Of a stretch of DNA of 50,297 bases, positions 7,245 through 17,066 are shown piece after piece. The notes beneath the pieces are model-generated. The model was not told where the DNA came from, did not search any database, and saw only the letters and a program-made list of their open reading frames with translations. This DNA comes from Gammaproteobacteria bacterium (GTDB lineage Bacteria; Pseudomonadota; Gammaproteobacteria; Xanthomonadales; Rhodanobacteraceae): positions 1-50,297 of the forward strand of contig JAJPHQ010000033.1 of the NCBI GenBank assembly GCA_021325195.1, in the 5' to 3' direction. The translations under genes were made by a program, and so were the position numbers. Position 1 is the first letter of the stretch; each line of letters starts with the position of its first letter.

Positions 7245-8570
7245 TTACATCAGCGCCATGCCCGGGTCGCGTCCGTTGCCCGCGTCTTCCGGGCATGGCA
7301 GGGATTGCGGCACGTCGTGGCCGGCGGCGCGAAGGTCTCCGGGCATGCAAGTCGCCGGCTGCAATGCCATGTGCACGACGTACATCATGTCGATCCGCGG
7401 CAGGCGCCGGGTGAGCCGGGTCAGAAGCCGGCGCGTGCGCGAGGAAGTGGACCAGCTCTGCCCCTGCAGCCAGAAGTGTGCCCGCACCAGATCGATGCGC
7501 TCCTTGATCGTCTCCGGCGGGGGCGCGATGCGGTTCCGGAGGCAGCGGACGATTTCGCCGGGTGTCCGGCACCATTCCAGGCCGGGCAGCGTTTGCAGCC
7601 AGAGCGCGGAACAGGAAACCTGCGTCAGGGTCTGGCGCCGTGACACCGTCCCGAGCACGGGCGGGCAAAGGGAAGCGAGCCGTGCCGGCACGGCGTCCGG
7701 GATCGCATTCGGGTAATAGCGGGCGACCATGCGCAGCGGCGGCAGCGCCCACCAGCAAGCGCCCGGCGGGGAGGCATTCCAGAGGACATCCGTATCCCAA
7801 TCGTCCGGATCGATGCGGCGCGCCAGCAGCGCGATGTCGTGCAGATGGATCAACCGGAGGTTGCGCGCGCAGTGGTTGCCTGCCGCGTGCAGCAGCAGGT
7901 GGCTGAGCAGGGCGCCGTGCGATGGATACGGATTCAGGCCGGGGCGGGGATCTCGGGGAAGGATCCGGCTGGTGATGTCGATGGTGGCGACTGGCAACCG
8001 TTCGCGGATCCGGGTGTGCAGTTCGATGTTGACTGGGGTGTCGCGATGTTCGCCCAGCACCGCGAGGGGCGCACCTTCTCCGGCCGGTTTGAACGAGAGA
8101 TGCCGCCAGTGCTCGAACGACTGCACGTAACCGATCCCCCGCAGCAGTTCGATCGCGGCAGCGGCATCGCTCTCGCGCACCAGCAGGTCGATGTCGGCCA
8201 TCGGCCGCTCGCCGGGCGCGTAGATCCCCAGCGCGTGCAGCGCAGCGCCCTTGAGCGGGATGAGCGGCAGATCGACGGCGCGGGCAGCGGCGTCGATGCG
8301 TTCCAGCAGCGCCTCGATCCGGCGGTGGCGATGCTCGACATGCTCGCGCTGATGTTCGAGAAACTGCCGCCATGCCGGATGGTTCCAGGGGGAATGTCTG
8401 CACAGCAGCGGCGACACGCCGTGAACCGCGGCCGCTGCCTGCGCAAGCCGCCATTCGAGATCGTTCCATTCCGGCGTCGCCTCGCCGCGTCCGGTGCGCG
8501 CCAGATCCCCGGCGATCGCCTCGGTGGTGCGACGCAGGCCGCCTTCAATGGTTCGAAGCGGCGGCAGCAT
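7245..8570 (-). CDS. PF14907-type nucleotidyltransferase family protein
   Basis: A 441-residue protein. The recognisable core is LPLIPLKGAALHALGIY (K107) followed by GERPMADIDLLV with the paired aspartates D126 and D128 of the Pol-beta nucleotidyltransferase fold. The rest is mostly helical. Relatives are found beside HprK-like kinases in lasso-peptide and exosortase-type loci, where they are thought to modify a phosphorylated substrate; that role is from family knowledge, not shown here. The start lies 26 bp inside the end of the upstream radical-SAM gene, so the two are translationally coupled. The C-terminal ~40 residues are Pro/Gly-rich and may be disordered. Confidence 0.8.
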   Translation of the reverse strand: MLPPLRTIEGGLRRTTEAIAGDLARTGRGEATPEWNDLEWRLAQAAAAVHGVSPLLCRHSPWNHPAWRQFLEHQREHVEHRHRRIEALLERIDAAARAVDLPLIPLKGAALHALGIYAPGERPMADIDLLVRESDAAAAIELLRGIGYVQSFEHWRHLSFKPAGEGAPLAVLGEHRDTPVNIELHTRIRERLPVATIDITSRILPRDPRPGLNPYPSHGALLSHLLLHAAGNHCARNLRLIHLHDIALLARRIDPDDWDTDVLWNASPPGACWWALPPLRMVARYYPNAIPDAVPARLASLCPPVLGTVSRRQTLTQVSCSALWLQTLPGLEWCRTPGEIVRCLRNRIAPPPETIKERIDLVRAHFWLQGQSWSTSSRTRRLLTRLTRRLPRIDMMYVVHMALQPATCMPGDLRAAGHDVPQSLPCPEDAGNGRDPGMALM

Positions 8571-10059
8571 GCTGGAACGGCCCGGCGCGGTCTTCGCTTC
8601 CGACGGGAGGCGTCGGTGTCGCGTCGTGGTTGCGGTGCGCGTGCTCGTCGGCGATCAGCGCATCCCAGCGTGCGTCGAGCTCGGCCGCGGCGCGGGCGTA
8701 ACGTTCCGGTGGCGTGCCGGCCTTCGATTGGTGCAGGGTGACCTGCTGGTGCAGCAGGTCGCGCACGCTACGGTAGAACCAGGAATCGTAGGCGCCGCGG
8801 AACATCATGGCCAGGTCGCCGCTGTCCTGCCAATGGGTTTTCCTGCCGAGCTGCGTCTTGACCTGTTCGTAGAACCGGGTGCCCGGCAGCGGATACGAGA
8901 CGCTCACGCCGATGTCGTCGGGAACCGCCCGCGTGATCAGTTCGCGGGTCGCCAGCAGATCGGACAACTGCTCGCCGAGATAGCCGAGCTGGATGAAGAA
9001 CCCGACCCGGATGCCATGCCTGCCCAGCCGTTCGCGTGCCGCGATCAGCTCCTCGACCGTGGTGCCCTTGTTCATCCTGTCCAGCACCTGCTGACTGCCG
9101 CTCTCCGCGCCCAGCCACGCTTCCGCGCAGCCGGCACGGGCGAGTGCGGCGGCCATGCGTTCGGTCGAAATGTCGGCGCGGGTCTGGATGGTGAACGGCA
9201 CCGGGCCGTCGCTGGCGTGCAGATGGTCGGCGAACGCCTCCACCCATTCGGCGCGAAAGCCGAAGATGTCGTCCGCGAACCAGACGTGGTCGGGCCGGAA
9301 TGCCTGTTTCAGATGGCTCATTTCCGCCGCGACTTCGGCGGCGCCGCGCTGCTTGTAGTAATTGCCCCAGATCGGCTTGGCGCACCAGTTGCAGCGGAAC
9401 GGGCAGCCCCGCGATGCCGCCATGTTGAGGCTGAAGTAACCGTGCCGCTCGCGCCACATCGCCCGGTAACGTTCGATGTCGATCAGGTCCCAGGCCGGAT
9501 GGCCGGTCAGGCGCGCATCAGGAGGCTGCGCGCCGATGCGAGCCGTCTGCAACTGGTCGCCGACGAGTGTGCCGACGCCGACGAGGCCGGCCATCCAGCG
9601 CTGGGTTTCGATGTGCGGCTGCCGCTGCAGCCGCTCTATCAATTGCACGAGGACGGCGACGCCTTCGCCGATCAGCACGACGTCCGCCCCGGCCGCGAGG
9701 AACGCGTCGGGGTGATCGGACGCGTCGGAGCCGGCGACGATCACCCGGGCTCCCTCCGCGCGCGCGGTCGCGATCATCCGGCAGGCCGCCTCGCGCATCC
9801 GGCCGAGGCACATCTTGGTCAGGAAGTTGAAGTTGTCTTCGTACAGAACCACCACGTCCGGACGGCCCGATCGCACGGCGGCTTCATATTCCTCCACGCC
9901 TTCGGAGAGCATGGCGTCGAACAGCGAAATCTGGTGCCCCATTTGCCGTAACAATGCCGCCACCTGGAGGGTGGCGAGCGGAGGGTAGGGTTTGCCGCGT
10001 TCCCACTGCTTCTGGTCGTAGGCCAGGAAGTAGGAGTGGGTGACCTGGATATGCAGCAT
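8545..10059 (-). CDS. B12-binding-domain radical SAM protein
   Basis: A 504-residue protein starting at ATG (MLHIQVTHSYFLAYD). Residues ~25-150 form a cobalamin-binding-type Rossmann domain (PPLATLQVAALLRQMGHQ; GSDASDHPDAFLAAGADVVLIGEG). The radical-SAM cluster is C219-x3-C223-x2-C226 (RGCPFRCNWC), followed by VWFADDIFGF and GCAEAWLGAESGSQ. The family often methylates unreactive carbon, or carries out B12-assisted rearrangements or ring formation. The open frame extends far upstream of this start, but that part has no family resemblance and overlaps the kinase gene. It diverges from the HprK-like gene, with a 177-bp shared upstream region. Confidence 0.85.
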   Translation of the reverse strand: MLHIQVTHSYFLAYDQKQWERGKPYPPLATLQVAALLRQMGHQISLFDAMLSEGVEEYEAAVRSGRPDVVVLYEDNFNFLTKMCLGRMREAACRMIATARAEGARVIVAGSDASDHPDAFLAAGADVVLIGEGVAVLVQLIERLQRQPHIETQRWMAGLVGVGTLVGDQLQTARIGAQPPDARLTGHPAWDLIDIERYRAMWRERHGYFSLNMAASRGCPFRCNWCAKPIWGNYYKQRGAAEVAAEMSHLKQAFRPDHVWFADDIFGFRAEWVEAFADHLHASDGPVPFTIQTRADISTERMAAALARAGCAEAWLGAESGSQQVLDRMNKGTTVEELIAARERLGRHGIRVGFFIQLGYLGEQLSDLLATRELITRAVPDDIGVSVSYPLPGTRFYEQVKTQLGRKTHWQDSGDLAMMFRGAYDSWFYRSVRDLLHQQVTLHQSKAGTPPERYARAAAELDARWDALIADEHAHRNHDATPTPPVGSEDRAGPFQHAAAASNH

Positions 10060-10236
10060 TCGATGGGCGCCGGGCGATGCGGGATGGCGCACGGCGCGAT
10101 GCCGGCACCCTGTGTCGCGTGGACATGAGTGCTCCCGCACAGGGTTTCGGTTGTCGCGGGGCCCATTTCTCCGGCGAGCACGGAATCGGAAGCCGTCCGG
10201 ATACAACCTTTGGTGCCCGGCCGCGCACCCATCGCC

Positions 10237-11313
10237 ATGACGCCGGCGAGCGCCATTCCCGCCTCCGCGACATGGAACCCTCCCCTCGACACCGCGGCCC
10301 CGTTGCCGCGCGAGGATGCCTGCGGCGTGGACGCCCATGCTTTCGATGCACGGTCCGGTGCCCCGCTGCTGGTGAGCGAGCAGATCCTGGGCGGGCGCTT
10401 CCGTTTCGAAAGCGCCAGTGAAGCGCTGTTGCGTCTGGTCGAAGCCGCCTACGGCGGATTGCCGCGGCACGGCCTGCCCAATGCCGCACCCGAATTCCGC
10501 GTGGGACTGCGGTTGCTGACGCGGCAGCGTGCTGCGGCCGGCATCGAACCGCCGCCGGTGCAGGCGCAGACGGAATCCGACCTGCCCTGCGCCGTCATCG
10601 ACGCCTCGAATTACGCGGTGGTGGCGCCCGAACAGCGTCTGGCGACGGTGGTGGCGTCGGAAGACATGCTCGCCCATCCCTACCATTTGCGCTACGGGCT
10701 GATCGAATTCGCCGTCTGCATCCTTGCCGCGCGCTGCATCGGCCTGGTTCCGCTGCACGCTGCCTGTGTCGGCCGGGCAGGCCGCGGCGTTTTGCTGCTG
10801 GGCGCGAGCGGTTCGGGCAAATCGACGCTGGCCTTGCACGGCATGCTGCAAGGTCTGGAGCTTCTGGCCGAGGACGCGGTGTTCGTGCAACCGGAAAGCA
10901 TGCTTGCAACGGGAGTGGCCAACTACCTGCACGTCACGCGCGACGCGCTGCGCTTTCTGGATGCCGAAACCCGGCGCTGGATCACCGGAGCGCCGGTCAT
11001 ACGCCGCCGCAGCGGTGTAGAAAAATTCGAGGCCGACCTGCGGCTGGGGCCGGGCCGGCCCGCGGCGGGTCCGCTGGAACTGGTCGGCGCCGTGTTCGTG
11101 TCCGGCGAGCCGGCCGACGATCCCGAGGTGCTGTTGAATCCGATCGATGCCGACAGCGCCGTCGAACAGCTGTCGGCCGACCAGTCCTATGCCGTGACCC
11201 AGCCCGGCTGGCGCCATTTCAGGCACCGGCTGACGCAACTGGGTGTCCACGAACTCCGCCGCGGACGCCATCCGCGCGCTGCCGTCGATGCGCTGCGACG
11301 GTTGCTCGGCTGA
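10237..11313 (+). CDS. HprK-related serine kinase-like protein
   Basis: A 358-residue protein from ATG 10237; a GTG at 10129 in frame would add 36 residues and cannot be excluded. The P-loop GASGSGKST (residues 189-197) follows LVPLHAACV, where the HPr kinase fold has its conserved His, and is followed by LLAEDAVFV (E212, D213). There is no sign of the N-terminal domain of true HPr kinase. Relatives (HprK-related kinase A, and lasso-peptide tail kinases) act on small peptides rather than HPr of the sugar phosphotransferase system. Here it lies between a radical-SAM/nucleotidyltransferase pair and an exporter, suggesting a peptide or glycolipid substrate. The target residue is unknown. Confidence 0.8.
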   Translation: MTPASAIPASATWNPPLDTAAPLPREDACGVDAHAFDARSGAPLLVSEQILGGRFRFESASEALLRLVEAAYGGLPRHGLPNAAPEFRVGLRLLTRQRAAAGIEPPPVQAQTESDLPCAVIDASNYAVVAPEQRLATVVASEDMLAHPYHLRYGLIEFAVCILAARCIGLVPLHAACVGRAGRGVLLLGASGSGKSTLALHGMLQGLELLAEDAVFVQPESMLATGVANYLHVTRDALRFLDAETRRWITGAPVIRRRSGVEKFEADLRLGPGRPAAGPLELVGAVFVSGEPADDPEVLLNPIDADSAVEQLSADQSYAVTQPGWRHFRHRLTQLGVHELRRGRHPRAAVDALRRLLG

Positions 11314-11420
11314 TGCCGCGGGGCGGTGCGGACCGCGCCTTTGCAACCTTCCCGGCGTGCGGTTGCACTCATTTCTGCCGGCATTCCGGGCTTTGGGAGG
11401 GGCCGCAGCCTTGAAACCCC

Positions 11421-13214
11421 GTGGAACGTCACGAAGCCGTGGCTGACGCCGGCGACACCCGACACCAGTCCGCGACGAAGCCCGGTTCGCCGCCGGCACG
11501 GCACGGGCGGCGCGATCTCCTGCACGCGCTGGCACGCACGCTCACGCGCGCCGATGCGGTGCGCGTCGTGGCGTACGTCCTGCTGTCGCTGGGGGGTGCG
11601 CTCGCCGGGAGCGTCGCGGCCATCGTTCTCGCGGCGCTGGTTCAACCCGGCCACGTGCTGGCTTTCGGGCGCGGCCTGCCCGTTCCGCACGGAAGCGCCG
11701 AAATGCTGGCGCTGGATTTCGTGGCCGCGATGGCCGCGTTCGCCGTGCTGCGCTGGTTCGCGGCGAGGCTGGGCGCGAGCCTCGCCAGCCGCTACGCGGC
11801 GAGGTTGCGGCGCGAGGTTCACGCGCGCCTGATCGACGCGCCGCTGGCATCGCTGGCCGATTCGTCGTCCGCCGAAATCGCCAACGTCCTCACCTACAAC
11901 GTCGAGATCGTCACCCAGGGCTTCAACGCCCTGCTGCAGTTGCTTGCGGTGGGCGTCACGACCGCGGTGAGTCTGGGATTCGCGCTGTGGGTGTCGCCCG
12001 TGCTGACGCTGAGCCTGCCGGTGCTCGCCGGATTCGCGCTGATCGCATCGCATTTCGGCAACGACGAACACGCAAGGATCAGCCGCCGCCACATCGAGGA
12101 CATGACGCGGCTGTTCTGGCTGAGCGAGGATTTTCCGCGCCGCCTGCGGCACGTGCGTTCGTTCGAGCGCGAGGATGCCGAGAGGGCCGGCTACGCCACG
12201 CTCGCCGCGCGGATCGGCGAGAGCAGCCGGCGTCATGTCGAACTCGTGGCTACCGGACGGCTTATCCTCGAGCTGCTGGCCGCAGCGGGGGTGGCGGCGA
12301 TTTTCGTGATCGGCGAGCGATGGCACGGGCTGGATCGCTCCTCGCTGATCGCGGTCGGGCTGTTGCTGGGCCGCCTCGTGCCTTACCTGACCTCGACCCG
12401 GCAGAACCTCCAGCAACTGCGTCTGGCCGTTCCGGCCATCGAACTCTGGCAGCGTTACGCCAATCTGGATTCCGTGCGTCATGAAGCCGCACCGCCGGAT
12501 CCGGCCGTTGCCGTCCGTGAATTGCGGATCGAGCGCGTGGAATTGAGGTTGCCATCGGTCCGTCTCGACATCGATGACCTGATCCTGGCGCCGGGCGAAC
12601 TGACCCTGATTTCCGGTGACTCCGGCATCGGCAAAAGCAGCCTGGTCGATGTGCTGGCCGGCATGGCAACGCCCCATGCGTTCACGGCGCGCATCGACGG
12701 CCGGCGCATCGCGTTCGACGCCTATCGCCGGCTGGTGAGAAAAGGCGCCTACGTCAGCCAGAGCGTGCGGCCCTGGCAAAGAACGGTCCGGGAATGCCTG
12801 TTGTGGGCCGAGCCCGGCGCCAGCGACGAGGCATTGCGACGTGCCTTGGCGGACGTCGGCCTCGGCCAGAGACTGTTTGCGGCACGTGATGGTCTCGACT
12901 CGGCCTTACAGGGCTCCTCGAGCCGGCTTTCGGGCGGCGAACTGCAACGCCTGCTGCTGGCGCAGGTGCTCCTTCGGCAGCCGTCCCTGGCGCTGCTGGA
13001 CGAGGCAACCAGCGCGCTCGACGCCGCCTCCGAACTGCGGGTCCTTGCAACGCTGAGGCGACGTCTGCCGCACACGATCCTGATCGTGGTCTCGCACCGG
13101 GCGAGCGTCGCAGCGATCGCGGATCGATATCTGAACATCGGCAACGACGGCGTTGTCACGATCGCAGTCAAGAGAACGCCACCGGAATCGAAGGCGAGTC
13201 CTCCGGCGATGTAA
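11421..13214 (+). CDS. ABC exporter, fused membrane and ATPase domains
   Basis: A 597-residue half-transporter starting at GTG. The N-terminal ~330 residues form an ABC type 1 transmembrane domain with about six hydrophobic segments. The ATPase domain has Walker A GDSGIGKSS (399-407), the signature LSGGE (503-507), Walker B LALLDEAT (D527, E528) and the H-loop VVSHRAS. There is no N-terminal C39 peptidase, so any leader peptide would have to be cut elsewhere. It probably dimerises and exports the product of the kinase/radical-SAM block, or a lipid-linked intermediate. A 107-bp gap follows the kinase gene on the same strand. Confidence 0.88.
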   Translation: MERHEAVADAGDTRHQSATKPGSPPARHGRRDLLHALARTLTRADAVRVVAYVLLSLGGALAGSVAAIVLAALVQPGHVLAFGRGLPVPHGSAEMLALDFVAAMAAFAVLRWFAARLGASLASRYAARLRREVHARLIDAPLASLADSSSAEIANVLTYNVEIVTQGFNALLQLLAVGVTTAVSLGFALWVSPVLTLSLPVLAGFALIASHFGNDEHARISRRHIEDMTRLFWLSEDFPRRLRHVRSFEREDAERAGYATLAARIGESSRRHVELVATGRLILELLAAAGVAAIFVIGERWHGLDRSSLIAVGLLLGRLVPYLTSTRQNLQQLRLAVPAIELWQRYANLDSVRHEAAPPDPAVAVRELRIERVELRLPSVRLDIDDLILAPGELTLISGDSGIGKSSLVDVLAGMATPHAFTARIDGRRIAFDAYRRLVRKGAYVSQSVRPWQRTVRECLLWAEPGASDEALRRALADVGLGQRLFAARDGLDSALQGSSSRLSGGELQRLLLAQVLLRQPSLALLDEATSALDAASELRVLATLRRRLPHTILIVVSHRASVAAIADRYLNIGNDGVVTIAVKRTPPESKASPPAM

Positions 13215-13509
13215 AGCACGCTCAAACCGTTGCTCACACGCTCCCGTCATGCAGGCTGAGACCGACTTCCGGTACTCGCCTGGTTTTTGCGGCCCCGCAC
13301 CTGTACGCGTTGCCGGCAAGCGCGTTGCACACGTGGTGTCCAGCAACAACGGCGACTGCACCACCCAGCGAAGCTGGGACTGGGCTACCGGACTCGGCAG
13401 CTTCGAGTGCGCAATGGCTAACCCCTTCGGTATGCCGTGCTTGAAATGTATTGCCAGCGAGATTACGGTTGTGGACGGGACAATCCCGGCAATCCTGGGG
13501 AGGAATGCC
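13215..13509 (+). promoter_or_regulatory. uvrY upstream region with strong ribosome site
   Basis: A 295-bp region of lower GC than its surroundings. GGGGAGGA at 13497-13504 is 5 bases from ATG 13510 and fixes the start of the response regulator. The uvrY frame stays open through the whole gap, so an extended protein beginning at ATG 13249 is formally possible, but the strong ribosome site and family length argue against it. No clear -10/-35 pair was identified. Confidence 0.55.
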
Positions 13510-14169
13510 ATGATTCGTACGGTGCTGGTGGACGACCACGAGCTCGTCCGCGCGGGGTTTCGTCTCATTCTTTCCGGTCAGCCCGACATCGAGGTGGTCG
13601 GCGAGGCCGGCGATGCCGAGGACGGACTGCGGCTGATCCGCGCGCAGAAACCCGACGTCGCGCTGGTCGATGTGCACATGCCGGGGATGAGCGGCATCGA
13701 GTTGACCGAACGCGTGCATCGCGCCGATCTGCCGACGCGCATCGTGATCCTGACGGTGGTCAGAGACGCACAATTTCCGCGCCGGTTGTTGCAGTCCGGC
13801 GCGTTGGGTTATCTCACCAAGGGCTGTGCCGCAGGCGAACTGCTGGATGCGGTGCGCAGGGTCGCGCGCGGCGAGCGTTATCTCGATGTCGCGGTGGCGC
13901 GGCAGATGGCGCTGGCCACGGTGGACGGCGACGGTTCGCCGCTGGAAAAGCTGTCGGCGCGCGAACTGGAGGTTTCATTGATGCTGGCCCGTGGGCTCGC
14001 GGTCAACGAGATCGCGGGCCGGCTGCACCTGAGCGCCAAGACCGTGTCCACCTACAAGCAGCGCGTGTTCGAGAAGTTGGGCGTGTCGCACACCATCGCA
14101 CTGGCGCACGTGCTTGCCGCGCACGGCATGCTGGCCGAAACGCCGCCGGCGATGGCCGGCGGCGGTTGA
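13510..14169 (+). CDS. uvrY: GacA/UvrY-type LuxR-family response regulator
   Basis: A 219-residue two-domain protein. Receiver: D8/D9 acidic pair, phosphoacceptor D54 in ALVDVHMPGMSG, and K104 in GYLTKGC. C-terminal LuxR helix-turn-helix: LSARELEVSLMLARGLAVNEIAGRLHLSAKTVSTYKQRVFEKL, closest in style to UvrY/GacA, the partner of BarA/GacS that turns on CsrB-type small RNAs. The usual neighbours uvrC and pgsA are not downstream here; instead rne converges on it after 8 bp. The last codons form a perfect 10-bp hairpin. Confidence 0.88.
   Translation: MIRTVLVDDHELVRAGFRLILSGQPDIEVVGEAGDAEDGLRLIRAQKPDVALVDVHMPGMSGIELTERVHRADLPTRIVILTVVRDAQFPRRLLQSGALGYLTKGCAAGELLDAVRRVARGERYLDVAVARQMALATVDGDGSPLEKLSARELEVSLMLARGLAVNEIAGRLHLSAKTVSTYKQRVFEKLGVSHTIALAHVLAAHGMLAETPPAMAGGG
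14141..14164. terminator. GC-rich hairpin at the uvrY/rne convergent junction
   Basis: CGCCGCCGGC (14141-14150), loop GATG, GCCGGCGGCG (14155-14164): a perfect 10-bp stem lying inside the last codons of uvrY, just before its stop and 14 bp from the end of rne. There is no T-run on either side, so it may act as a bidirectional mRNA 3'-end stabiliser rather than a strict intrinsic terminator. Confidence 0.45.
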
Positions 14170-14177
14170 AGGACCAC

Positions 14178-17066
14178 TCAATCGCCGCCGGGCTTGGTTT
14201 CGGCCTGCTCCGGTTCGGCGTGCGTGGTGCCCGCCGCGGGCGTGGATGTGGCCGGTGCGTTGGCTTGCGCCGGTGCGGCGGAAGCCTGCGGCTTGGGCGT
14301 CGCGTTCACACTCGTGAATCCATGCGGCGCCGCAAGGATGGGTGCGATCGCGCCGGCCAGCGGACGGGGCGCCGGAATGGAAGGATGGCGCGGACGCGGC
14401 TCGGGGCGATGCGGATGCGGCGCGGCTGCCCCGAACAAGGACTGCGTCACGGGTTCGGGCCTGGGCGCGGGCGCCGCGCTGGCGGGCGGTGCCGGCGGCG
14501 TTGTCGAAACAGGCGCCACGGCCGTCGCGGCTTCCGCCGCGGGAATCGTGCGGGCGGCGTCTTGCGAGGTTGCCGCCGCGGACCGCGGTTCGTTCGCCGC
14601 GGGATGCGCGGCAGGCATCAAGGCGAGGTTCGCGGCGGATGCTGCGGCTTCCCGTGCGGGCGCGTGGGCGGGGAGCGCCGGTGTTCGAACGTGGTGCGGC
14701 TCGTCGGACGCGGAAGCCGGCACTTCGCTGCGCGCAACGGGCGCCGTGTCCGGCGTCGCCTGGGATGCATCACCCGCGGATGCCTCGGCCTCCTCGTCGT
14801 CGATGTCGCGCCCCGGTGCGGCGGGCAGCAAACCGGCCTGGACGGCGGCATGCTTGCGGCGGCGGCCGCCGCGGCGTCCGCGTCTGCGGCGCGCGGGGGC
14901 CGTGGCTTCGGTACTGAACGCGGGCTCGCCGCTGGCGGTTGGCGATGGTGCCGTGGGAGTCATGGAAGCCGCGGGCTGCGTTTCGACCGCTGCGGGTTTG
15001 TCGGCGGCAGCCGGCGACGGAACGGCTTTCGGCTTGGGAGCCGGCCGCTCGGTTTTCGGCGCGGACGCGCGCGTTTCCGCGCCGGCGGGTTTGGGCGTTT
15101 CGGATTGCGGCGAAGTCTGACGCTGGGACCGCGCGGGCTTTTGCGCCTCGGATTCCTGGCGCGGCTTGTTCGCACTGGTCGCGGCGGGACGTGACGGCTG
15201 CGGGCGGCCGCGGTTGTCGCGACCGTCGCGGTCGCGGCCGTTGTGACGCGGTTGCGCACGCGCGGACGATTCCTGACGGCGCCCGGCCGGGCGTTCGCTG
15301 CTGCGCGCCGGTTGCGCTGGCTGGACGACGGCGATCGGTTCGGCTGCCGGTGGGCTGCGGAACCAGCCGAACAGGCGGCTCAGCAATCCCGCGGGCTGTG
15401 AAACCGCCGGCGCGGGCGCGGCCACCACGGTCTCGGACACCGGTTCCGGTTCGGGACGTTGCGGCATGGGCGTCGCGGGCTTGATGCCGCTGACGGCCGG
15501 CTGTTCGCCCTGCGGTGCGATCTGGCCGACCTTGGGCAGCGGCGTTTCGGGCGCCGCGGTCAGGCGTTCGTAGCTGGGCTTGGCGTGCTCGCCCATCTCG
15601 CTTTCGCGTATGCGTGTGATTTCGATGTGCGGCGTTTCCAGGTTTTCGTCGGCCACGATCACCACATGCACCTTGTGGCGCATCTCGATCTCGACCACGC
15701 TGCTGCGCTTCTCGTTGAGCAGGAAGTTGGCCACCCGCGTGGGCGCCTGCACCAGCACCTGGCCGGTGTTGTCCTTCATCGCCTGTTCTTCCAGCAGCCG
15801 CAGTGCGGAAAGCGACAGCGACTCCACGCCGCGGATCCGGCCGTGGCCGTCGCAGCGCGGACAGACGATCTGCGTCGATTCGCCCAGCGACGGACGCAGC
15901 CGTTGGCGCGACAGTTCCAGCAGGCCGAAGCGCGAGATCCGTCCGACCTGCACGCGCGCGCGGTCCAGCTTCAGCGCGTTCTTCAGCTTCTCCTCGACCT
16001 CGCGCTGGTGGCGCTGGCTTTCCATGTCGATGAAGTCGATCACGATCAGACCGCCGGCGTCGCGGATGCGCAACTGCCGCGCGATTTCCACCGCGGCCTC
16101 GCAATTGGTGTTGAACGCGGTCTCCTCGATGTCGCCGCCCTTGGTGGCGCGCGAGGAATTGATGTCGATCGCGGTCAGCGCCTCGGTCTGGTCGATCACG
16201 ATCGAACCGCCCGACGGCAGTCGCACGGTACGCTCGTAGGCGTTCTCGATCTGGGTCTCGATCTGGAAGCGCGTGAACAGCGGCACGGTTTCGTCGTACA
16301 GCTTCAGCTTGCGCAGGTTGCCGGGCATCACCTGCTGCATGAAGTCGCGCGCGTCCTCGTACAGCGCCGGCTCGTCGATCAGGATCTCGCCGATGTCGGC
16401 GCGCAGGTAGTCGCGCAGCGCGCGGATGATCAGTTTGGATTCCTGGTAGATCAGGAACGGCGCCGGGCGCGATTCGGCGGCCTCGGAGATCGCCTTCCAG
16501 AGTTGCAGCAGGTAGTCCAGGTCCCACTGCAGTTCCTCGGCGTCGCGGCCGACGCCGGCGGTGCGCACGATCAGGCCCATGTCGTCGGGCACCTGCACGT
16601 GTTCCAGCGCTTCCTTGAGCGCCTGGCGGTCCTCGCCCTCGATCCGGCGCGACACGCCGCCGGCCTTCGGGCTGTTGGGCATCAGCACCATGTAACGGCC
16701 GGCCAGCGAGAGGAAGGTGGTCAGCGCGGCACCCTTGTTGCCGCGTTCCTCCTTTTCGACCTGCACGACCAGTTGCTGGCCTTCCTTCAGCAGCTCGCGG
16801 ATGCCCGCCTTGGCGGGATCGAGGCCGGGCGTGAAGTACTGACGTGAGATTTCCTTCAGCGGCAGGAAGCCGTGGCGGTCGGCGCCGTAATCGACGAAGC
16901 AGGCTTCGAGCGAAGGTTCGACCCGGGTGATCCGGGCCTTGTAGATGTTGGACTTCTTCTGTTCCTTGGAAGGGATCTCGATGTCGAGATCGTAGAGCGA
17001 CTGGCCATCGACGATGGCCACACGCAACTCTTCGCGCTGAGTCGCGTTGATCAACATGCGTTTCAT
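14178..17066 (-). CDS. rne: Ribonuclease E
   Basis: A 962-residue endonuclease that starts mRNA decay and matures rRNA and tRNA. ATG 17066 follows GAGGAAT by 7 bases and gives the canonical [17 protein letters not shown]. Visible parts: S1 domain (~38-120, [21 protein letters not shown]); 5'-monophosphate pocket GLIVRTAG; DNase I-like site with catalytic Asp in [13 protein letters not shown] and in [10 protein letters not shown]; Zn-link CPRCDGHG. The C-terminal ~450 residues are low-complexity, rich in Pro, Ala and Arg, as in the degradosome scaffold of other gammaproteobacteria. Membrane-targeting and RNA-binding segments there could not be resolved by eye. Expression may be autoregulated through its long leader. 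Confidence 0.97.
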   Translation of the reverse strand: MKRMLINATQREELRVAIVDGQSLYDLDIEIPSKEQKKSNIYKARITRVEPSLEACFVDYGADRHGFLPLKEISRQYFTPGLDPAKAGIRELLKEGQQLVVQVEKEERGNKGAALTTFLSLAGRYMVLMPNSPKAGGVSRRIEGEDRQALKEALEHVQVPDDMGLIVRTAGVGRDAEELQWDLDYLLQLWKAISEAAESRPAPFLIYQESKLIIRALRDYLRADIGEILIDEPALYEDARDFMQQVMPGNLRKLKLYDETVPLFTRFQIETQIENAYERTVRLPSGGSIVIDQTEALTAIDINSSRATKGGDIEETAFNTNCEAAVEIARQLRIRDAGGLIVIDFIDMESQRHQREVEEKLKNALKLDRARVQVGRISRFGLLELSRQRLRPSLGESTQIVCPRCDGHGRIRGVESLSLSALRLLEEQAMKDNTGQVLVQAPTRVANFLLNEKRSSVVEIEMRHKVHVVIVADENLETPHIEITRIRESEMGEHAKPSYERLTAAPETPLPKVGQIAPQGEQPAVSGIKPATPMPQRPEPEPVSETVVAAPAPAVSQPAGLLSRLFGWFRSPPAAEPIAVVQPAQPARSSERPAGRRQESSARAQPRHNGRDRDGRDNRGRPQPSRPAATSANKPRQESEAQKPARSQRQTSPQSETPKPAGAETRASAPKTERPAPKPKAVPSPAAADKPAAVETQPAASMTPTAPSPTASGEPAFSTEATAPARRRRGRRGGRRRKHAAVQAGLLPAAPGRDIDDEEAEASAGDASQATPDTAPVARSEVPASASDEPHHVRTPALPAHAPAREAAASAANLALMPAAHPAANEPRSAAATSQDAARTIPAAEAATAVAPVSTTPPAPPASAAPAPRPEPVTQSLFGAAAPHPHRPEPRPRHPSIPAPRPLAGAIAPILAAPHGFTSVNATPKPQASAAPAQANAPATSTPAAGTTHAEPEQAETKPGGD

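Noticed and set aside
10060-10292. Minus-strand frame directly before the B12 radical SAM gene, with a Cys-rich end, as a RiPP precursor
   Set aside because: It has no stop before running deep into the radical SAM gene in another phase, and overlaps the kinase start; no evidence for a discrete peptide.
15459-16847. A 462-codon plus-strand frame opposite rne
   Set aside because: Antisense to the conserved catalytic half of RNase E; no protein features.
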